A stretch of DNA of 64,000 nt. Source: Acidobacteriota bacterium. GTDB lineage: Bacteria > Acidobacteriota > Thermoanaerobaculia > Multivoradales > J023. The notes below the pieces were generated by a model, which did not search any database, was not told where the DNA came from, and saw nothing but the letters and a program-made list of their open reading frames with translations. The stretch covers positions 80,132 to 144,131 of the forward strand of contig JAJCXR010000047.1 in the NCBI GenBank assembly GCA_029263315.1, written 5' to 3'. Positions 51,311 to 60,555 of this stretch are shown piece after piece (positions within the stretch are counted from its first letter, which is position 1; each line of letters starts with the position of its first letter). The translations under genes were made by a program, and so were the position numbers.

Positions 51311-53305
51311 CTAGGATGGTGGAACCAAAAGACGGCGAAGCCGTTCCAGCTTTTCGGCCGACAAGGCCCAGCCTCCTGGCCGATGCCGAGCCAGCCACAG
51401 ATCGTGCCGACGTTGGATGAGCTGCGCCAACTCGTCGTCGAGCTGGTGACGCAAAGGGCCGGGCAAGTCGCTCACCGGGGCATCCAAGCCCGCCTCGAAG
51501 CGAGCCAGCGCCAGGCGGCACGCCAGGTCGAGAATATCCCCCAACCACCGCAGCTCGCGAACCTCCAGGGACGAGTCGTCGGGTAGCCCACGCAGAGCCG
51601 TGGCGAGATACCGCCGCGTCGCCAACAGATGGCCTGGCGTCATGCCCAGCCCGCGACGCTCCGCCGCCGGTTTGTGGGCGAAGATGAGCTGGAAGAAGAG
51701 CGCCGAGCCATTGATTTTTGGCCCCCCGGGGGGCGGTGCGTTGGTCTTCGAGTAGGCGTTGGCCAAGTCGACGGCGACGCGGCCGAGCCCAGGGGGGCCG
51801 TCGCGGAAGGCGTAGGCGTCGAGCCAGTCCGCCACCGGCAAGCCGAGTGGGTCCTTGGCACAGTCGACGTTCCAGGCCATGGCAGCGCCGGCCAGGAAGC
51901 CGAGGTAGGCGGTGGGCCAGGTCTGGAGGTGGCCGTGGTCCCCCCACTCGGTGATCAGGTAGCCGCTGCTGCCATGGCGCTGCCCGGCGACGGCGGCATT
52001 GGCCAGATTGAGCAGAGCATTGTCGCCGCGTCCGGCGAAGCTACTCCAGGTGCTGGTGCCCGGGCATAGCCAAAATTCAAGACCGGAGGCGGAGAACTGC
52101 CGGGCTTTGGCGTCGAAGGGGAAGTTGGCTTCGTAGCCCCAGGCCAAGATGATGGCGTCTCCGGGCAGTCGGGGAATGAGCTGTGGATGATCGAGGACGA
52201 TATCTCCCCAATACATCATGCGCCGACCGCGCTCCGCCAAGAGGCCGTGCACCCGTCGTAGGTAGTCGAGGTAGACGGCTCCTCGCCCCCGTTGACGGCA
52301 CGCTTCGGCGGAGCGGCCCCTGCCCAGGTCCATGGTCTCGTCGAGACCCACATTGACCAGGTTGCTGGTGAAATTCGGTAGTAGCTGGTCGTAAAGATCT
52401 TCCAGCAGGGTGAAGGTCCTGTCGTCCACCGGGCACAGGCTGAAGGGTTCCCGCTGATCGCTGAAGGGATGCTCGATGCCCTCGGGACATTCCGCCAGCG
52501 GTCGATACTCGGGGTGAATCAACCAACGGTGGAAGTGGCCGAAGCTGTTCTGGTTGGCGGCGAGCTCGATGTGCCGTTGTCGGCAGTAGGTATCGATCTG
52601 GCGGATGTCATCGGCGGTCATCGGGCTGGCCTCCCGCCAGACGGATTGGTGGCCACGGTAGGCGAAGGTGTGCTCGATGTAGAGTTGCAAGTGGTTGATC
52701 TTGCAGTCGGCCAGCAAGTCGATAAGGTCCATCAAGGTGTCGAGGCGCGGCACCTTGTTGCGGCTGATATCGAGCATCACACCGCGACGGGGAAAATCGG
52801 GCCAGTCCTCGATGGCGACACCGGGCACGGAGCCACCCTCGATCGCCTCGGCATCCGTTTTGGCATCCGACCCGGCATGCAGTCGCAGCCATTGCCCGAG
52901 GGTGGCGACGCCGTAGAACAAACCCGCCTCGCTGGCTGCTTCGAGATGGCCGCCGAGGTGGTCGAGCCGCAAGTGATAGCCTTCCGGCGGTAGGTCCGAA
53001 GACGGGTCGAGACGAAGCCGCAACCCATGGGCTGCCTCTGAAGCCGATAAGGCAACGTCCTCAGCTGCGTCGTCGGTGGTCCAGTGGGGCTGCCGCCGGC
53101 CATCGGCGAGGACTTGCCGCAGCCGTTGCGCTAGGACGCCATCTATTGGCAGCTCCTTCGGCCAGTGGACTGGGAGGCGTCGAGGTGGGTGCCAAGGTCG
53201 CCGCCGCTCCAGCTTCTTGGGCGGTGGACACAGTTGCACCTCAGAGGGTGTGCTATCTGCGGGTGCTGTTCCGGGTTGCGTGGCGACGGGCTTTTGCTGC
53301 TGCAT
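51311..53305 (-). CDS. Glycoside hydrolase family 20 (beta-N-acetylhexosaminidase-like)
   Basis: 664 residues, no signal peptide. An N-terminal GH20b-type domain (~95-150; LRLDHLGGHLEAASEAGLFYGVATLGQWL) precedes a (beta/alpha)8 barrel beginning WPDFPRRGVMLDISRNKVP. NVGLDETMDLG carries the Asp-Glu pair used in substrate-assisted catalysis. The distal His/Trp region (LITEWGDHGHLQTWPTAYLGF) resembles the hexosaminidase branch acting on N-acetylglucosaminides. Possibly intracellular aminosugar or muropeptide turnover. An unusual Pro/Arg-rich N terminus may mean a later start. Confidence 0.87.
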   Translation of the reverse strand: MQQQKPVATQPGTAPADSTPSEVQLCPPPKKLERRRPWHPPRRLPVHWPKELPIDGVLAQRLRQVLADGRRQPHWTTDDAAEDVALSASEAAHGLRLRLDPSSDLPPEGYHLRLDHLGGHLEAASEAGLFYGVATLGQWLRLHAGSDAKTDAEAIEGGSVPGVAIEDWPDFPRRGVMLDISRNKVPRLDTLMDLIDLLADCKINHLQLYIEHTFAYRGHQSVWREASPMTADDIRQIDTYCRQRHIELAANQNSFGHFHRWLIHPEYRPLAECPEGIEHPFSDQREPFSLCPVDDRTFTLLEDLYDQLLPNFTSNLVNVGLDETMDLGRGRSAEACRQRGRGAVYLDYLRRVHGLLAERGRRMMYWGDIVLDHPQLIPRLPGDAIILAWGYEANFPFDAKARQFSASGLEFWLCPGTSTWSSFAGRGDNALLNLANAAVAGQRHGSSGYLITEWGDHGHLQTWPTAYLGFLAGAAMAWNVDCAKDPLGLPVADWLDAYAFRDGPPGLGRVAVDLANAYSKTNAPPPGGPKINGSALFFQLIFAHKPAAERRGLGMTPGHLLATRRYLATALRGLPDDSSLEVRELRWLGDILDLACRLALARFEAGLDAPVSDLPGPLRHQLDDELAQLIQRRHDLWLARHRPGGWALSAEKLERLRRLLVPPS

Positions 53306-53440
53306 GGGGCTCTTGTTGTTTCATGGCACGGGTCAGGGAAACGATTCTTCGGTCCGCGGCTCGACAAGCTCCGCAGCTTGACAACTCTTGGGGCCGCTCG
53401 CATGATCAGGGTATCAAGCTTTGAGCGGAGGGGATGTTCC

Positions 53441-54487
53441 ATGGACCGCGACGCGATCGACCGTATCCAGCAATTCAGTATCCCGCGACTCAGTTTCCCG
53501 CGATTGAGGTTGCGGGGACCCCTTGCCCGTGCCGGTCGGTTGGGTCTCCTCCTGGCACTGTGCCTTGGCGCCTCGGCGGCCGTCGCTTCGTCTGCCGTGG
53601 CTTCGCAAGCGGGCGGCTTTGTTGTCGAGTATGGGTACCAGGAAAAGGAGCCGATGGCGGCGGAAGGGCAGCCCGTGGCGGTCCCATCACCAAATACTCC
53701 ATCACCAAATACTCCATCGCCAATTGGTCCATCTCCAGATGCTCCAGCGCAGACCTCGGCCCTGCGTCTCGATGTCGAAGGTGACCGGGTGCTCATTTCG
53801 TTTCCCGTCGTCGCCTCGGCGTCGCAAGAACGGCCGGCGCTGCGTTTGCTCTACCTCGGGGATCGCCGGATGTTGGTGCTCCTCGACGACGGGGAGAAGA
53901 CATTCAAGGAGGTCGATGGCGACATCTTGGTGGTCCTCGAGCAGCACTTGGATCAACAGGACACCGACCAGCGCATCCGCCTGCTGCAAATGTCCGCGGT
54001 GCCCCGGCGCTTGATGGCGGAGGTGCTCGCCAAGGAAGAGGCGGTGCGGGCCCGGCGCCTGCGTTGGTCACCTTGGGAAGTGGAGTCCACAGGGCGCTGG
54101 GCGGAGCAGCAGGGATTTCGTAGCTTGGCCTACGCAGTGAGGGCTGAAGGCGAGCCGCTCGGGGAGCTCTGGGTGGCTGAGGTGGATGCGACAGAGCTCG
54201 ACGACGGGGCCTTGGCCACCCTGCGACGGTCCTCGATACTCATCGATCAACTGCTCATGGCCACCTCCAAGATGGCCACCGGTGACAGTCTCACCCTGCT
54301 GGGTTTCGAGTCCAATCCGCTGGCGATGTTTGCCTTCCAGAGGGGGCTGCCCGTGGTGCTGCGAAGAATCGTCGATGGTACGGTGAAGTATGAGAAGATT
54401 CTCCAATCGATACGCCCGAGGCAGAGCGATGATGCACCGGTGGACATCCCGGTGGGTTATCGGCGAGGTATCCTCGGCCTACAATAA
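53441..54487 (+). CDS. Exported protein of unknown function with Pro/Ser/Asn repeat linker
   Basis: 348 residues from MDRDAIDRIQQF; ATG 53441 has GGAGGGG seven nt upstream, while longer in-frame starts run into the divergent GH20 gene. Signal-like segment LGLLLALCLGASAAVASSAVA. A linker of five-residue units (PSPNT, PSPNT, PSPIG, PSPDA) leads to a ~270-residue mature domain of mixed alpha/beta (LLYLGDRRMLVLLDDGEKTFKEVDGDILVVLEQHL; MLMATSKMATG-like helix). The domain resembles periplasmic DUF4412-type proteins only loosely. Function not recognised. Confidence 0.7.
   Translation: MDRDAIDRIQQFSIPRLSFPRLRLRGPLARAGRLGLLLALCLGASAAVASSAVASQAGGFVVEYGYQEKEPMAAEGQPVAVPSPNTPSPNTPSPIGPSPDAPAQTSALRLDVEGDRVLISFPVVASASQERPALRLLYLGDRRMLVLLDDGEKTFKEVDGDILVVLEQHLDQQDTDQRIRLLQMSAVPRRLMAEVLAKEEAVRARRLRWSPWEVESTGRWAEQQGFRSLAYAVRAEGEPLGELWVAEVDATELDDGALATLRRSSILIDQLLMATSKMATGDSLTLLGFESNPLAMFAFQRGLPVVLRRIVDGTVKYEKILQSIRPRQSDDAPVDIPVGYRRGILGLQ
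53685..53744 (+). repeat. 15-bp tandem repeat coding a proline-rich linker
   Basis: ccatcaccaaatact is repeated exactly at 53685-53699 and 53700-53714, then diverged as ccatcgccaattggt and ccatctccagatgct to 53744. It encodes four five-residue Ser-Pro units of the exported protein. Confidence 0.85.
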
Positions 54488-54530
54488 GTTTTGATAGATT
54501 CTCGATCCGCAACAGAGGTCCCTTGAGCTT

Positions 54531-57071
54531 GTGAGCCCCCCCAAGACCGGCAATCACCCTTACGGCCTCATCGGTCGTTTTCTGACCTTCGTAGGCGAGC
54601 GTTATCCCTTTGCTTTGGACATCGCGAGGGAAGCCTTCGAAATGGCGGTCAGCCGCCCGTCGGTGAGCAATTTTCGGCGCCAAGGGGGGCTCGATGCGGT
54701 GCGCACGGCCCTCCGCAAGGAGCTTCGCAAACGCAGTCTGCGCCTCGAGCTGCCCGATCGCTTCGAGACGACGCCACGGGTGACGGCGGGAGAGCGTCTG
54801 GAGGCGGCCCGCAAGGAGCTCATCGAAGCCTGTGATGGTTTTGTTGTGCGTGAGATCTTGGTCGCCTCGTTGACCATCGACGAACGCCGGGAAATCCTTG
54901 GTGGCATGATTCTGACCCGTGCCACGGACAATCGTCTCAAGGCGTTTTTTACCGGTGGCGAGGTCCGCATCGGCAACAAATCTTTCCAAGGCAAGGGTTT
55001 CCGTTCCCTGGGCCAAGAGGCTATCTATGCGGCGGGGATCCGTCTCCACCGCGGTGAGGAGTACCGCACCGCCGAAGGCTCTTGGCAAGGTGATGTGGTG
55101 GCGCCCTTGATCCGCGATGCCGGCATTGCCTTGGCCATGCATCCCGAGGCGGAGGGAGTGCATCGCATCCTCAGCGCTCAGATGGGCAAGGCGGGGCCGC
55201 CGATGGATGGTCGCGACCTCCACATCGGCGATTTCGAGCGCGGCATCCTACCGCCAGCGGCCCCTTTGAGCATCTCTTCCCTGACCTTGGCCGGCATCGG
55301 TTTCGCCATGGCCCGGCAAGCCATGGACCGGGTGGCCCTGAGCTTCATCGGCGAGGGCGGCACATCCTTGGGGGAGTGGCATGAAGCGATCAACGTTTGT
55401 GCTGTGCATCGCCTACCGGTGGTGTTTTGCATCGAGAACAACCAGACGGCGTTGTCGACACCCCTGTCCAGCCAGACGGCGGCCCGTACCTTTGCCGACA
55501 AGGCGGTGGGTTATGGCGTCCCCGGGTTGACCATCGACGGCACCGATCCGGAGGCGGTGTTCAGCGCCTTCACCTGGGCCGCCGAGCGGGCCCGCGAAGG
55601 GTCTGGGCCGAGCTTGATCGAAGTTGTGAGCATGCGTATGTGCGGACACGCCCACCATGACGACATGCTATATCTGGGCCGCGAGCCGCAAGCGGGGTGG
55701 GAGTATCCCGAGCTCACCTCCGACGGCTATGCGGACCCCCACGCCTACCGCTATTGGTCGAACAAAGATCCGATCCATACCTACGCCAAGCGACTCGAAA
55801 TGCAGAACATCATCCGTCCCGGCGATCTCGCCCTGTGGCAGGCGGAGGCGGAGGCAATGGTGGAAGCCGAGGCCCGCAAGGTGATCGAGGCCCCATGGCC
55901 CGACGCCGCGACGGTCGGTCAACGGGTCTATGGCTGTGGTCTCGAGGCCCGTCGCGTCGAGCCCCTCGAAGCGCGGCGTTCACTGGAGCTCGGCGACCCA
56001 AGGTCACTGGAGCTCGGCGACTCAAGGTCACTGGAGCTCGGCGACACCTCGACGCTTCCCGGGATCGAGGTGGGTAGCCCGTACGAACCCCAAGGACAGA
56101 CCTTCCTTGAGGCGATCCAGCTGGCGGTCGAAGACGCCCTGCGCCAGGACGAACGGGCCTTCGTCTATGGCGAAGACGTGGGCGGTCGCTATGGCAACGC
56201 ATTCCTCATGCTGCGGCCCCTGTTGGCCGAATTTGGTGATCGCATCATCAACTCGCCGCTCACCGAGGCCGGTACCTTGGGGGTGTGCATCGGCGCCGCC
56301 TTGATGGGCCTGCGCCCCATCGGTGAGATGCAGTTCAACGACTTCGTGGCCACCGGTTTCAATCAGTTGGTCAATAACGCCGCCAAGATCCGCTACCGCT
56401 GGGGTGGTGAGGTGCCGATGGTGGTGCGCATGCCCTGGGGCGGTCTGCGCTCCGCCGGGCCCTACCACAGCCAGAATACTGAAGCTTGGTTCTACCGGAC
56501 GCCGGGCCTGAAGATCGTGGTGCCATCGACGCCGGAAGATGCCAGAGCCCTTTTCCGAGGCGCCATGGAGGATCCAGATCCCGTCCTTTTCTATGAGCAC
56601 ATCGCCCTCTACCGGGAGCCGCGCATCAGGCAAATACTGGCCGCCGGGGCCCCCCCAGCCTTGCCCCTGGGCAAGGCGGCGGTGCGGCGCATGGGCTCAG
56701 ATTTGCTGATCGTCTCCTACGGCGCTTATGTGCACAAGGCATTGGCGGTGGCCTCGACCTTGGCCGAGGACGGCATCGACGTCTCGGTGCTCGATCTACG
56801 GAGCCTCGTGCCCTTGGATCGCGAGTGCCTGATCAGGATGGCTCAGCACTGCGGCAAGGTGCTCATCGTGCAAGAAGATACCCGCACCGGCAGCATCGGC
56901 GAGAGCCTCGCCGCCATGCTGCAGGAGGAGATCTTCGAATTCCTCGACGGTCCGATCCGGGTGCTCGGGGCCCTCGATACCCCGGTGCCCTACGCCCCAC
57001 CGCTGGAAGAAGCCTTTTTACCCAGCGAAGCGGAGATCGAGCACGCGGCCCGGCTGCTGATTCGCTACTGA
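54531..57071 (+). CDS. Second fused 2-oxoacid dehydrogenase E1 (alpha-beta), long form
   Basis: 846 residues. An N-terminal extension (~1-130) precedes the alpha domain. The ThDP motif is GEGGTSLGEWHEAIN to FCIENN (~274-305), with Glu for the usual Asp of GDG. The beta domain begins ~520 (TFLEAIQLAVEDALRQDE, SPLTEAGTLGVCIGAALMGLRP, GEMQFNDFVATGFNQLVNNAAKIRYRWG, transketolase C LDLRSLVPLDRE). A three-copy repeat of eight-residue units (RSLELGDP/S/T) forms the linker between the halves. Branched-chain-type E1 is likely. The start TTG/GTG region near 54531 is uncertain; relatives begin close to SPPKTGNHPYGL. No E2/E3 is adjacent. Confidence 0.9.
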   Translation: MSPPKTGNHPYGLIGRFLTFVGERYPFALDIAREAFEMAVSRPSVSNFRRQGGLDAVRTALRKELRKRSLRLELPDRFETTPRVTAGERLEAARKELIEACDGFVVREILVASLTIDERREILGGMILTRATDNRLKAFFTGGEVRIGNKSFQGKGFRSLGQEAIYAAGIRLHRGEEYRTAEGSWQGDVVAPLIRDAGIALAMHPEAEGVHRILSAQMGKAGPPMDGRDLHIGDFERGILPPAAPLSISSLTLAGIGFAMARQAMDRVALSFIGEGGTSLGEWHEAINVCAVHRLPVVFCIENNQTALSTPLSSQTAARTFADKAVGYGVPGLTIDGTDPEAVFSAFTWAAERAREGSGPSLIEVVSMRMCGHAHHDDMLYLGREPQAGWEYPELTSDGYADPHAYRYWSNKDPIHTYAKRLEMQNIIRPGDLALWQAEAEAMVEAEARKVIEAPWPDAATVGQRVYGCGLEARRVEPLEARRSLELGDPRSLELGDSRSLELGDTSTLPGIEVGSPYEPQGQTFLEAIQLAVEDALRQDERAFVYGEDVGGRYGNAFLMLRPLLAEFGDRIINSPLTEAGTLGVCIGAALMGLRPIGEMQFNDFVATGFNQLVNNAAKIRYRWGGEVPMVVRMPWGGLRSAGPYHSQNTEAWFYRTPGLKIVVPSTPEDARALFRGAMEDPDPVLFYEHIALYREPRIRQILAAGAPPALPLGKAAVRRMGSDLLIVSYGAYVHKALAVASTLAEDGIDVSVLDLRSLVPLDRECLIRMAQHCGKVLIVQEDTRTGSIGESLAAMLQEEIFEFLDGPIRVLGALDTPVPYAPPLEEAFLPSEAEIEHAARLLIRY
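55980..56045 (+). repeat. 24-bp tandem repeat in the E1 linker
   Basis: Units beginning tcactggagctcggcgac at 55980, 56004 and 56028 (the third truncated at 18 bp), with one c/t difference. It encodes SLELGD-type octapeptides between the alpha and beta domains, so a length change would not disturb either fold. Confidence 0.88.
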
Positions 57072-57154
57072 GCTCCCCGACCCTCGGAATCCTGCGAGCC
57101 CCCTGAGAAGGGCTCAAGGCTGGGCCCTCCAGCGATCCTTTTCAGGGCGGCCGG

Positions 57155-57163
57155 TGCTATGAT
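57155..57163 (+). promoter_or_regulatory. Extended -10 promoter of the ATP-grasp/glycogen operon
   Basis: TGCTATGAT gives an extended -10 (TGn) plus TATGAT (5/6) with no good -35, as extended -10 promoters allow. Predicted start is near 57170, 60 nt before the ATP-grasp ATG. Confidence 0.45.
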
Positions 57164-57164
57164 C

Positions 57165-57209
57165 AGAGGTACCGCAAATACCTCTGGGAAGGGACCGTCA
57201 GAGCGGTCC
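57165..57209 (+). promoter_or_regulatory. Consecutive hairpins in the leader of the ATP-grasp gene
   Basis: Two perfect stem-loops, AGAGGTA/TACCTCT (57165-57185, 7-nt loop) and GGACCG/CGGTCC (57192-57209, 6-nt loop), then a weaker CTTCC/GGAG pairing just before the start codon. No U-tract follows, so they are not ordinary terminators. Confidence 0.5.
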
Positions 57210-57231
57210 AGCTTCCGTCTGGAGAGCACCT

Positions 57232-58449
57232 ATGCACGTCATTTTCGTAGAGCCTTGCTTTCCCTACAATCAGCGCAAGTTCGTCCGTGCGTTGCGCTCC
57301 GTCGGAGCACGGGTCACCGGCATCGGTGAGGTTCCGCCGGAGTCGATTCCCGCCGAGACCAAGAGTTGGCTGCACGCCTATGAGCAGGTTCCCAGCGTGG
57401 TGCACGAAGAGTCCATGATGGAGGCGGTGAAGCGTATTCAGGCGCGGGAGTGGGTGGATCGACTGGAGGCGACGGTGGAGGCTCACATCATGTCGACGGC
57501 GCGGGTGCGGGAAGCGCGGGGAATTCCGGGCACCAGCGTCCAGACATCCTTTCTGTGCCGCGACAAACCGGCGATGAAAGAGGCCCTGCGCAAGGCCGGA
57601 GTCCCCTGTGCCCAATCCCTGGGCTCCGACTCGCCGGATGAGATCCGTGAGTTCGCCAAGAGCATCGGCTATCCGTTGATCATCAAGCCCCGCGACGCTG
57701 CCGGTGCGGCGGGGACATGGAAGGTGAGCAACGACGAAGAGTTGGAAAGCGCCATCCACGAGTCCTATGCCGATCGTGGTGCTTCGGTGGCGGTGGAGGA
57801 GTTCATCGAAGGCCACGAAGGCTTTTACGACACCATCACGGTGGGCGGCAAGATCATGCATGAGTTCATCACCCACTATTACCCGGGGGTGCTCGAGGCC
57901 ATGCGGACCCGTTGGATCTCGCCCCAGTTCATCACCACCAACCGTGTCGATGCCGAGAGCTACGACGAGGTCAAAGCGATGGGCAAGAAGGTGATCGACG
58001 CTTTGGGGATCGGCACCTCGGCGACTCACATGGAGTGGTTCTTCGGACCCAAGGGGCTCAAATTTTCGGAGATAGGTTGCCGTCCTCCGGGGGTTGGGGC
58101 GTGGGATCTCTACTGCGCCGCCCACGAAATGGACGTCTACAAAGAGTGGGCCATGGCGATTGTGCACGGCTATCCGTCGGAGCGCCCGTCGCGGCGTTAT
58201 TCGGCGGGCCTGATCAACCTGCGGCCGGATCAAGACGGGCGTATCGTAGGTTACGACAACATCGAGCTGCTCGATCAACTGGGGCCGGCGATCATCGATC
58301 ATCACATCCCACCGGTGGGGAGCCCGACGCAACCGGTGGAAGCGGGCTACATGGCCAACGCCTGGGTGCGGGTGCGGCATCCCGACTACGATCAGCTCCG
58401 CCACCTGCTGGACACCATCGGTAAGACGGTCAAGGCCCGGGCTCGATAA
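57232..58449 (+). CDS. ATP-grasp ligase-like protein
   Basis: 405 residues. An N-terminal pre-ATP-grasp Rossmann-like region (MHVIFVEPCFPYNQRKFVRALRSVGARVTGIGE) is followed by the ATP-grasp fold: IGYPLIIKPRDAAGAAGTWKVSND (ATP-binding Lys and Gly loop), VAVEEFIEGHEGFYDTITVGGK, and metal-binding MEWFFGPKGLKFSEIGCRPPG. It would activate a carboxylate as acyl phosphate for ligation; the substrate is unknown. It directly precedes glgX, with its stop codon overlapping the likely glgX start region, and follows the long E1 by 160 bp. Confidence 0.85.
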   Translation: MHVIFVEPCFPYNQRKFVRALRSVGARVTGIGEVPPESIPAETKSWLHAYEQVPSVVHEESMMEAVKRIQAREWVDRLEATVEAHIMSTARVREARGIPGTSVQTSFLCRDKPAMKEALRKAGVPCAQSLGSDSPDEIREFAKSIGYPLIIKPRDAAGAAGTWKVSNDEELESAIHESYADRGASVAVEEFIEGHEGFYDTITVGGKIMHEFITHYYPGVLEAMRTRWISPQFITTNRVDAESYDEVKAMGKKVIDALGIGTSATHMEWFFGPKGLKFSEIGCRPPGVGAWDLYCAAHEMDVYKEWAMAIVHGYPSERPSRRYSAGLINLRPDQDGRIVGYDNIELLDQLGPAIIDHHIPPVGSPTQPVEAGYMANAWVRVRHPDYDQLRHLLDTIGKTVKARAR

Positions 58450-58490
58450 CCCTGCATACACCGACGGTACAGACGTCGCCGCCCCCGCCC

Positions 58491-60521
58491 TTGGGGGCCC
58501 ATTGGGATGGCCGCGGTGTCGATTTCGCGCTGCACGCCGTGGAAGCGACGGCGGTGCATTTATGTCTCTTCGAGCGCCCGGAGAGCCGTGAGGCCCAGCG
58601 GGTGGTGGCCTTGGATCGCCATCGGGACGGCGTCTTTCGCTGCCGTCTCGAGGGCCTGGGTCCCGGCACCCTTTACGGCTACCGCGTCGAGGGTGCCTTT
58701 GCACCGCGCCAAGGATTACGTTTCAATCGCAGCAAGTTGTTGGTCGACCCCTATGCCCGTGCCATCACCGGTGAGCCGCGCTACAGCTCGTCCCTTCTCG
58801 GTCACCTCGACGGAGATGGCGAGGCGCTCCGCTACAACCCGGAGGATAGCGCCGGTGAGATGCCAAAATGTGTGGTCGTTGACCCCGCCTTCGACTGGCA
58901 GGGGGTGTCGCGGCCAGGGGTGCCGTGGCGTGAGACGGTGATCTATGAATGTCATGTCAAGGGCATGACCCAGCGGCATCCTCAGGTCGACGGTGGGCTG
59001 CGCGGCACCTACCTGGGGCTTGCCCAACCCGCCGTCATCGACCATTGGCGGCGCTTGGGGGTGACCAGCGTCCAGCTCTTGCCGGTGCATCAGATCGCCA
59101 GCGAGATGCATTTGCTGGCTCGCAACCAGCGCAACTACTGGGGCTACAGCAGTCTCGGTCACTTCGCCCCGCACGCGGCCTATGCCAGCGGTGACGGGAC
59201 CGATCCTCAACGGCCGCTGCGGGATTTCAAAGGCATGGTGCAACAGCTGCACCGGGCGGGTTTGGAGGTGCTGCTCGATGTGGTCTACAACCACTCGCCG
59301 GAGGGGGATCACCTGGGGCCCACCTTGAGCTGGCGCGGCATCGACAATCGCGGCGTCTATCGTCTACCCAAGGCGGCGCTCCACCGCTACACCGATTTCA
59401 CGGGTTGTGGCAACAGCATCGACATCCACCGTCCGGCCGTCCGCCGGTGGATTCTCGACAGCCTGCGCTATTGGGCGACGGACATGCAGGTGGACGGCTT
59501 TCGCTTTGATCTGGCAACTTTTCTCGGCCGTGACCCTCTCGCCTTCTCCTCGGCGGCACCGATCTTCGAAGAGATTTCCCGAGATCCTGTCCTGGCGCCA
59601 CTGAAGTGGATCGCCGAGCCCTGGGATTTAGGCCCCGGGGGGTATCGGCTGGGTCAATTCCCGGACCTCTGGCGGGAATGGAATGATCGGTATCGCATCG
59701 AGGTGCGACGTTTTTGGCGGGGCTACGGCGCCACGGCGGCACACCTGGCCCGTCGGCTGAGCGGCAGCGATGATGCCTTCCTCCACAAGGGATATGCCGC
59801 CGGCATCAATTACGTGGTCAGCCATGACGGTTTCACCCTGGTGGATCTGGTCTCCTATGCAAAAAAGCACAATGAAGCCAACGGCGAAGGCAATCGCGAC
59901 GGCAGCAGCGATGATACGAGCAGCAATTGGGGACACGAAGGGGAAACCGACGACGTCGCTATCCAAACGCTGCGGCGGCGGACCCGTCGCAACTTGATCG
60001 CCACCCTGGCCTGGTCGCGGGGTACGCCGATGGTGGCGCAGGGGGATGAGCTCGGCCACAGCCAAAGGGGTAACAACAACCCCTACTGCCAGGACAATGA
60101 CACCACCTGGCTCGATTGGTCGCCCCTGGCCACGGCGCAGGGGGCGGCGTTCCACCGCTTTGTGCAGCGGGTCCTGACCCTACGAAGGACCTTTCCGATC
60201 TTGCAGGATCTCGACTTCCTGAGCCCTGACCAGGTGACTTGGTTGACCCCCGAGGGCAGCGAGATGGGCGCCGGGGATTGGCAAGGGGAAGCGCCGAGCC
60301 TCGGCATGCTGTTGCATGCAAATCTGCTCCTGGTCTTTCACGGTGCGGCGCAGAGTGTGCAGTTCCAGTTGCCGCCGGGGTCGTGGTGGCAGTGGATCGA
60401 TACGGCGCAGGAAGAGGTCGTCGAAACCCCTCTGCAGTGGCGCGGTCGGGAGCTCGAAATGCAGGGATTTTCCCTCCGCCTCCTGTCGCGGTCGGCTGAG
60501 GGCTCCAAAGGCCCGCCCTGA
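58491..60521 (+). CDS. glgX: Glycogen debranching enzyme GlgX (GH13)
   Basis: About 676 residues from TTG 58491. CBM48-type N domain (GAHWDGRGVDFALHAVEATAVHLCLFE), then a GH13 barrel: VIYECHVKGMTQRHP, LDVVYNHSPEGD, VDGFRFDLA (nucleophile Asp), KWIAEPWDLGPGGYRLG (acid Glu) and SHDGFTLVDLVSY. GNNNPYCQDND and the C-terminal beta domain match GlgX/isoamylase. Removes branches from phosphorylase-limited glycogen. Homologues begin just before PLGA-x-WDG. The frame is open back to 58425 but has no ATG, GTG or TTG before 58491, so a CTG (58452) or other rare start is possible. Confidence 0.92.
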   Translation: MGAHWDGRGVDFALHAVEATAVHLCLFERPESREAQRVVALDRHRDGVFRCRLEGLGPGTLYGYRVEGAFAPRQGLRFNRSKLLVDPYARAITGEPRYSSSLLGHLDGDGEALRYNPEDSAGEMPKCVVVDPAFDWQGVSRPGVPWRETVIYECHVKGMTQRHPQVDGGLRGTYLGLAQPAVIDHWRRLGVTSVQLLPVHQIASEMHLLARNQRNYWGYSSLGHFAPHAAYASGDGTDPQRPLRDFKGMVQQLHRAGLEVLLDVVYNHSPEGDHLGPTLSWRGIDNRGVYRLPKAALHRYTDFTGCGNSIDIHRPAVRRWILDSLRYWATDMQVDGFRFDLATFLGRDPLAFSSAAPIFEEISRDPVLAPLKWIAEPWDLGPGGYRLGQFPDLWREWNDRYRIEVRRFWRGYGATAAHLARRLSGSDDAFLHKGYAAGINYVVSHDGFTLVDLVSYAKKHNEANGEGNRDGSSDDTSSNWGHEGETDDVAIQTLRRRTRRNLIATLAWSRGTPMVAQGDELGHSQRGNNNPYCQDNDTTWLDWSPLATAQGAAFHRFVQRVLTLRRTFPILQDLDFLSPDQVTWLTPEGSEMGAGDWQGEAPSLGMLLHANLLLVFHGAAQSVQFQLPPGSWWQWIDTAQEEVVETPLQWRGRELEMQGFSLRLLSRSAEGSKGPP

Positions 60522-60555
60522 TGGTGTGTCGACGGGTTTTGAGGTAGCCTGAGGT

